Positions 43,889-47,544 of a DNA stretch of 47,544 nucleotides are shown here, piece by piece. Under the pieces are notes generated by a model that worked only from the letters and a program-made list of their open reading frames with translations, had not been told where the DNA came from and ran no database searches. The position numbers and the translations under genes are program-made. This DNA comes from DHVE2 group archaeon (GTDB taxonomy: Archaea; Thermoplasmatota; Thermoplasmata; Thermoplasmatales; Aciduliprofundaceae). Every line of letters begins with the position of its first letter. Within the stretch, counting starts at the first letter, position 1. The stretch lies in contig WAOD01000056.1 of NCBI GenBank assembly GCA_015521465.1, forward strand, positions 1 through 47,544. The letters are read 5' to 3'.

Positions 43889-45053
43889 ATATTTTAATGG
43901 CTATTAATCCTGCAATTAAAGAAAGTGTGGCTGAGAAAGAGAATAGTATAACTGGGGAAATGCTGTATAAATATCCTGCACCCATGCTGAATGCCATGGC
44001 AGACAGGTAGGATATGAAAAGGAACACGCCGGTGAATCTTCCTCTTCTCTCTGCGCTCACCAGGTCTGCTATTAGTCCCTGGTTTGAAGGCTGGAAGAAC
44101 GCCGAGCCTAGACCGGATATTATTGCATAGGTGAAAAGAAAAATTGCAGCTGGAAATATAAAAATTGTAAGGGATAGGGTGAGAAGAAGTATCCCCGCTA
44201 TGTAGAATCTCTCTTTACCACGAGAATCACCCATGCGTCCTATGAATATACCTGTCACCGCAGATATTAGCATGGAAATTCCCATGGCTATTCCAAAAAT
44301 TAGTGATGATGTATATGTATACGCGTATTTTATCACAAAATAATTAACCATGCCGCTTGATGCTGAAACCAAACTTCCCACCACTATTATTCCTTTTGCC
44401 CTGAAATTGACGTTTTTGAGAACTTTGAAGTATGCTGCAAATTTATCTCTTTCTTCCTTCTTCTTTTTTAACGTTTCCTTGAGAAACAGGCGCAGAATTC
44501 CCGCGGTGAATGCCAAGATGAACAGGATGATGTATCCCAGCCTCATCCCTGAAATCACGCCCATGGTGTACAATATGTACCCACCTACCGCGGGGGCAAT
44601 CAGGGCGGGTAGTGATGAAAGATTGGTTATGGCAAATCCCTCTGCACGTCTTCCTGGAGGTAGCGAGTCCATGATAATGGAAAACAGTGCAGGCTGGTAC
44701 AGCATGGAGATGTTCGAAATCACAAGCCCTATTACTACAAACTGCCAGTTAGGGGCGAAGGCGAATATCAGCATTGAGAACGCCATGACAAATGTGAAGG
44801 TCACTATTACTTTTTTTCTGCCTAACGTGTCCGCTAAATGGCCACCTGGAATCTGTAATAGAGCCATCATTCCGAAAGTGAGCGATGCCATGTATCCCAA
44901 TATGACATCCGATGCTCCAAGTGCCGAGAAATAGATCCCGTCAAACCTGTGAACCATGTTTTCACCGAAGCTTAGAAGAATCCATGTTATGAATAATATG
45001 AGCACGTTTCCGCGTAGAATCGAAGATATGTCCCTGAAAACTCTGACAGCCAT
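43875..45053 (-). CDS. Major facilitator superfamily transporter
   Basis: This 392-aa protein has twelve predicted helices and the MFS loop motif GGHLADTLGRKKV between helices 2 and 3, repeated in weaker form as GRMGDSRGKERF in the second half, and a later RRGRFTG. Substrate is unknown; the pattern is that of multidrug/sugar-type MFS exporters. TATATATAT at 45078-45086 lies 28-29 nt upstream of the ATG and no Shine-Dalgarno is seen, so it is probably transcribed alone and leaderless. Confidence 0.9.
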   Translation of the reverse strand: MAVRVFRDISSILRGNVLILFITWILLSFGENMVHRFDGIYFSALGASDVILGYMASLTFGMMALLQIPGGHLADTLGRKKVIVTFTFVMAFSMLIFAFAPNWQFVVIGLVISNISMLYQPALFSIIMDSLPPGRRAEGFAITNLSSLPALIAPAVGGYILYTMGVISGMRLGYIILFILAFTAGILRLFLKETLKKKKEERDKFAAYFKVLKNVNFRAKGIIVVGSLVSASSGMVNYFVIKYAYTYTSSLIFGIAMGISMLISAVTGIFIGRMGDSRGKERFYIAGILLLTLSLTIFIFPAAIFLFTYAIISGLGSAFFQPSNQGLIADLVSAERRGRFTGVFLFISYLSAMAFSMGAGYLYSISPVILFSFSATLSLIAGLIAIKIFIHN

Positions 45054-45077
45054 TATTGCATGCTAATGCAAATTGGC

Positions 45078-45086
45078 TATATATAT
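45078..45086 (-). promoter_or_regulatory. TATA box of MFS gene
   Basis: TATATATAT, 28-29 nt upstream of ATG 45053 on the minus strand. Confidence 0.5.
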
Positions 45087-45220
45087 GTTATGAGGTAATC
45101 CTATTAGAAAATTTTTCCTGCCCGTTTTAAACTATTGATTTGAATTACGGTAAGCGATATTTCGGTTGTAATGAAAAGAAAGATAATATACGACTTTGCG
45201 TTTAAGAATCTGGTGATACT

Positions 45221-46477
45221 ATGGGGATGACCCTTACGGAAAAGATTTTGGCAAACAAAGCAGGTAAGAAAGAAGTAGCACCTGGAGAGATTGTTACCGT
45301 TGAGCCAACCTGGGTGATGAGCCACGACAACTCCGCTGCCATACTTTTGAAATTTAAAAAAACTGGAGTTAAGAAGGTATGGGACCCTGAAAAAGTGGTT
45401 ATAATACTTGACCACACAGTCCCTCCGCCAACAGCTGAATACGCTAATAATCACAGGAGCATACGAAACTTTGTTAAGGAGCAGGGTATTGTTAATTTCT
45501 GGGACATGAACACAGGAATATGCCATCAAGTTATGGCTGAAAAGGGTTACGATTTGCCAGGTGCTGTGATAGTTGGTGCAGACTCCCATACAACAACTCC
45601 CGGAGCATTTGGCGCTTTTGCTGCGGGAATAGGAAGAAGCGAAGTTGCGGCCATATGGGCCACTGGCAAGATATGGCTCAGAGTTCCGGAGAGTTACGAG
45701 ATAATGGTTAATGGGAAGCTTCCAAAGGGTGTGTTTGCGAAGGACCTCGCTCTGCATATAATCGGAGATGTTACTGCCGGAGGTGCGGTTTACAAGGCTG
45801 TTGAGTTCAAGGGTGAGACAATAAGGGATATGACAATAGCATCTCGTATGGTTCTCACCAACATGAGTGCAGAGATGGGTGCAAAAAATGGAATAATAGA
45901 GGCAGATAAGAAAACGGAGGAGTACATAAAGGAGAGGAAGAAGGCTCCTTACAAGGTCTTCCATCCAGATGAGGACGCTAATTACGAGAGAAGGTACGAA
46001 TACGATGCGTCGGATTTGGTTCCAAAGGTTGCGTTTCCCCACACTGTTGACAATGTTTATGATATAGACAAGGCGGAAGATATTGAGATTAACCAGGTTT
46101 TCCTGGGAACATGCACGAATGGTAGGGTTGAAGACCTGGAAATAGCAGCCAGGATACTCAAGGGCAAGAGAATTCATCCAGACGTGAGAATGCTGGTGTT
46201 CCCCGCTTCCTGGGAAGTGTGGAGAGAAGCTGATGAAAAGGGAATATTGAGGACCCTGGCAGATGCAGGTGCTATGGTTATGAATCCCGGATGTGGTCCA
46301 TGCCTTGGAGCTCACGAGGGCGTTCTTGCGGATGGAGAAAAGTGCTTGAGCACCGCGAACCGCAATTTCAAAGGGAGAATGGGCAATCCAAATGCTGAAA
46401 TATATCTTGGTTCCCCTGCTACGGCGGCGGCCACCGCTTTAAAGGGCAGAATTTCAGACCCGAGGGAGGTGCTTTAA
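45221..46477 (+). CDS. leuC: Aconitase-family dehydratase large subunit (LeuC/HacA-like)
   Basis: This 418-aa large subunit has the three 4Fe-4S cysteines in GTCTNGR and GCGPCLGAHEG, and the GADSHTTTPGAFGAFAAGIGRS segment. It belongs to the archaeal isopropylmalate isomerase/homoaconitase group. LeuA, LeuB or homocitrate synthase are not in the window, so the substrate (isopropylmalate, homoaconitate or another malate derivative) is open. The start is supported by GGTGA and a 4-nt spacer; a TATA-like AATATACG lies near 45188. leuD follows without a gap. Confidence 0.9.
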   Translation: MGMTLTEKILANKAGKKEVAPGEIVTVEPTWVMSHDNSAAILLKFKKTGVKKVWDPEKVVIILDHTVPPPTAEYANNHRSIRNFVKEQGIVNFWDMNTGICHQVMAEKGYDLPGAVIVGADSHTTTPGAFGAFAAGIGRSEVAAIWATGKIWLRVPESYEIMVNGKLPKGVFAKDLALHIIGDVTAGGAVYKAVEFKGETIRDMTIASRMVLTNMSAEMGAKNGIIEADKKTEEYIKERKKAPYKVFHPDEDANYERRYEYDASDLVPKVAFPHTVDNVYDIDKAEDIEINQVFLGTCTNGRVEDLEIAARILKGKRIHPDVRMLVFPASWEVWREADEKGILRTLADAGAMVMNPGCGPCLGAHEGVLADGEKCLSTANRNFKGRMGNPNAEIYLGSPATAAATALKGRISDPREVL

Positions 46478-46972
46478 ATGGGAAAGGTATGGAAGTACGG
46501 AAATGATGTGAACACCGATGTCATATTTCCCGGCAAATACACTTACAAGATTATGAGTGATGAGGAGATGGCATCTCACGCTTTGGAAGATCTCGATCCC
46601 AATTTTGCAAAGAATGTGAAAGAGGGAGATGTTATAGTTGCAGGTACCAACTGGGGGTACGGCTCTTCCAGGGAACAGGCTGTGAAGTGCCTTAAGGCTG
46701 CAGGTGTAAAAGCTATCATTGCGGAGAGTTTTGCCAGGATTTATTACAGAAACTGCATAAACCTCGGATTGCCAGCCATAACTCTTAAGAAAGAGGATAT
46801 TGATAAATTTGATGCGGGAGATGAGGTTGAGGTTGACATAGAAAATGGAGTGATTGCAAACAAAACTAAAGGATTCGAGGTGAGATTTCCACCATTTGAA
46901 GGATACGTTATGGACATAATAAAAGCTGGTGGAATAATTGAGTACATAAAAAATCAGGGAAACAGAGAGTAA
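46478..46972 (+). CDS. leuD: Aconitase-family dehydratase small subunit (LeuD/HacB-like)
   Basis: This 164-aa swivel-domain subunit pairs with the large subunit encoded directly upstream (GGAGGTGC ribosome site inside its end). Motifs are NDVNTDVIFPGKYTYKIM, GTNWGYGSSREQAV and ESFARIYYRNCINLGLP. The substrate-specificity loop after PGKY reads TYKIMS; known methanogen enzymes use YLRT (homoaconitase) or YLV-type (isopropylmalate) loops, so this variant does not settle specificity. A T-rich stretch follows. Confidence 0.9.
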   Translation: MGKVWKYGNDVNTDVIFPGKYTYKIMSDEEMASHALEDLDPNFAKNVKEGDVIVAGTNWGYGSSREQAVKCLKAAGVKAIIAESFARIYYRNCINLGLPAITLKKEDIDKFDAGDEVEVDIENGVIANKTKGFEVRFPPFEGYVMDIIKAGGIIEYIKNQGNRE

Positions 46973-47000
46973 AATACGCAGTGTGTTATCTGGTTATCTA

Positions 47001-47013
47001 TCTTTTTCTTTTT
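47001..47013 (+). terminator. Oligo-T terminator after leuCD
   Basis: T5-C-T5 about 30 bp after the leuD stop, before the tRNA promoter. Confidence 0.45.
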
Positions 47014-47060
47014 GCTATTGGCTGTTTTTATGTCATACAGTATGGGTTGCCTGGGAAAAA

Positions 47061-47068
47061 GATATAAG
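47061..47068 (+). promoter_or_regulatory. TATA box of tRNA-His
   Basis: GATATAAG centred about 30 nt upstream of G-1 of tRNA-His, allowing a short 5' leader. Confidence 0.55.
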
Positions 47069-47094
47069 TATGTTTTTACATTCCCCACTGCAAT

Positions 47095-47167
47095 GGCCGG
47101 GATAGGGTAGGGGCTATCCTGGGGGACTGTGGATCCCCTGACCCGGGTTCAAATCCCGGTCCCGGCC
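47095..47167 (+). tRNA. tRNA-His (GUG)
   Basis: The cloverleaf folds completely. The acceptor stem G96-A102 pairs with T160-C166 (prefix 47). The extra 5' G at 47095 (G-1) pairs with discriminator C at 47167, the histidine identity feature. D-arm has A14 and A21; the anticodon stem GGGGA/TCCCC encloses CTGTGGA with anticodon GTG at 47129-47131. The T-arm is CCGGG-TTCAAAT-CCCGG. CCA is not encoded. The coding sequence of the primase large subunit begins 4 bp after the tRNA. Confidence 0.96.
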
Positions 47168-47171
47168 CTGA

Positions 47172-47544
47172 ATGTCGCTGCTTATGCTGGCAAGATATCC
47201 ATTTCTTCCTGAGGCAAGGAATATATTAAGTGGTATATCTCTTGACGAGCTGTTCACATCTGAGATTTACAAAGATGCCAGAGTCCTTGGTTTTTTAAGG
47301 GTGAGGTCTTCAATAACTGGAGAGCCTGTAATCATGCCATCAATTGCGAAGGAGAGTGGACAAAAGGAGATATTTCTATCTTTTTTAGTTGCCAAACTAA
47401 TACTTATTGCTCTGGACGATCCACTTATAACCCGAAGATTTGCAAATGTTGAGCGCGATAAACTGGTGAAAAGTTTAACTGAAGTGCCAGATGACATTGA
47501 CCTTATTGCGAGTACCTTTGAAATTCGTTTCAGGAAGGATGATA
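47172..47544 (+). CDS. priL: DNA primase large subunit, 3' truncated by window edge
   Basis: The first 124 codons are visible and the frame stays open to the window end. The N-terminus MSLLMLARYPFLPEARNIL is characteristic of archaeal PriL/PriB, which regulates the catalytic PriS subunit and carries a C-terminal 4Fe-4S domain (outside this window). A second ATG at 47184 is another possible start. The gene begins 4 bp after tRNA-His, so its mRNA is probably made by processing of a joint transcript or from a promoter inside the tRNA. Confidence 0.8.
   Translation, partial: MSLLMLARYPFLPEARNILSGISLDELFTSEIYKDARVLGFLRVRSSITGEPVIMPSIAKESGQKEIFLSFLVAKLILIALDDPLITRRFANVERDKLVKSLTEVPDDIDLIASTFEIRFRKDD

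Noticed and set aside
45104-46315. 403-aa ORF on the minus strand
   Set aside because: Antisense shadow of leuC, which has full family motifs; the ORF has no recognisable domain.

Overview
The window is a gene-dense stretch of a euryarchaeal chromosome. Archaeal markers are: a Kae1-Bud32 fusion, L18e-L13-S9-RpoN in a row, an LSm gene, HerA-NurA, an archaeal primase large subunit, class III-type pilins, a tRNA-His without encoded CCA, and TATA boxes instead of bacterial promoters. A ferredoxin-linked pyruvate oxidoreductase and a tungsten-type aldehyde:ferredoxin oxidoreductase point to an anaerobic, probably thermophilic, peptide-fermenting organism. My best guess is a Thermoplasmatota relative such as Aciduliprofundum (DHVE2); this rests on gene content only.

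Layout. 1-3403: end of a STAND-like TPR protein, a Rab-like GTPase and a CYTH protein. 3397-10957: PIN-ATPase-KH protein, the HerA-NurA end-resection pair, an OB-HD nuclease-like protein, AmrS and ThiL. 11095-14309: AOR, MoaD-like protein and radical SAM maturase, a tungstoenzyme module. 14314-22961: a cell-surface region with a GH5 enzyme, a TPR membrane protein and a 1563-residue surface protein carrying a cytoplasmic helix-hairpin-helix head. 22982-26253: cis-prenyltransferase, glutamine synthetase, PLP decarboxylase. 26244-29203: porGDAB. 29292-29420: a GC-rich structured RNA that I read as an H/ACA guide for helix 69 of 23S rRNA. 29422-31480: TrkH-TrkA potassium uptake. 31704-33759: four tandem pilin-like proteins, each with an EF-hand-like loop. 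33836-36250: SHMT and a DMT exporter. 36317-42408: an information-processing run (L18e, L13, S9, RpoN, a 51-aa coiled-coil protein, LSm, a zinc-ribbon/coiled-coil/KaiC-like protein, a 100-aa protein, Kae1-Bud32, RdgB). 42446-47544: exported PLD protein, MFS transporter, LeuCD-like dehydratase, tRNA-His, and the start of PriL.

Two general patterns helped fix start codons. Genes first in a transcript often have a TATA-like box centred 24-28 nt upstream of the start and no Shine-Dalgarno sequence, so they look leaderless. Genes inside operons usually have GGTGA followed by 4-6 nt and then the start.

The most unusual items are the H/ACA candidate, a shared VPE[FL]-transmembrane-basic C-terminus on three unlinked surface proteins, the HhH-headed giant protein, the EF-hand-bearing pilin cluster, a KaiC-like protein with a degraded P-loop, and a GH5 barrel with a jelly-roll insertion.
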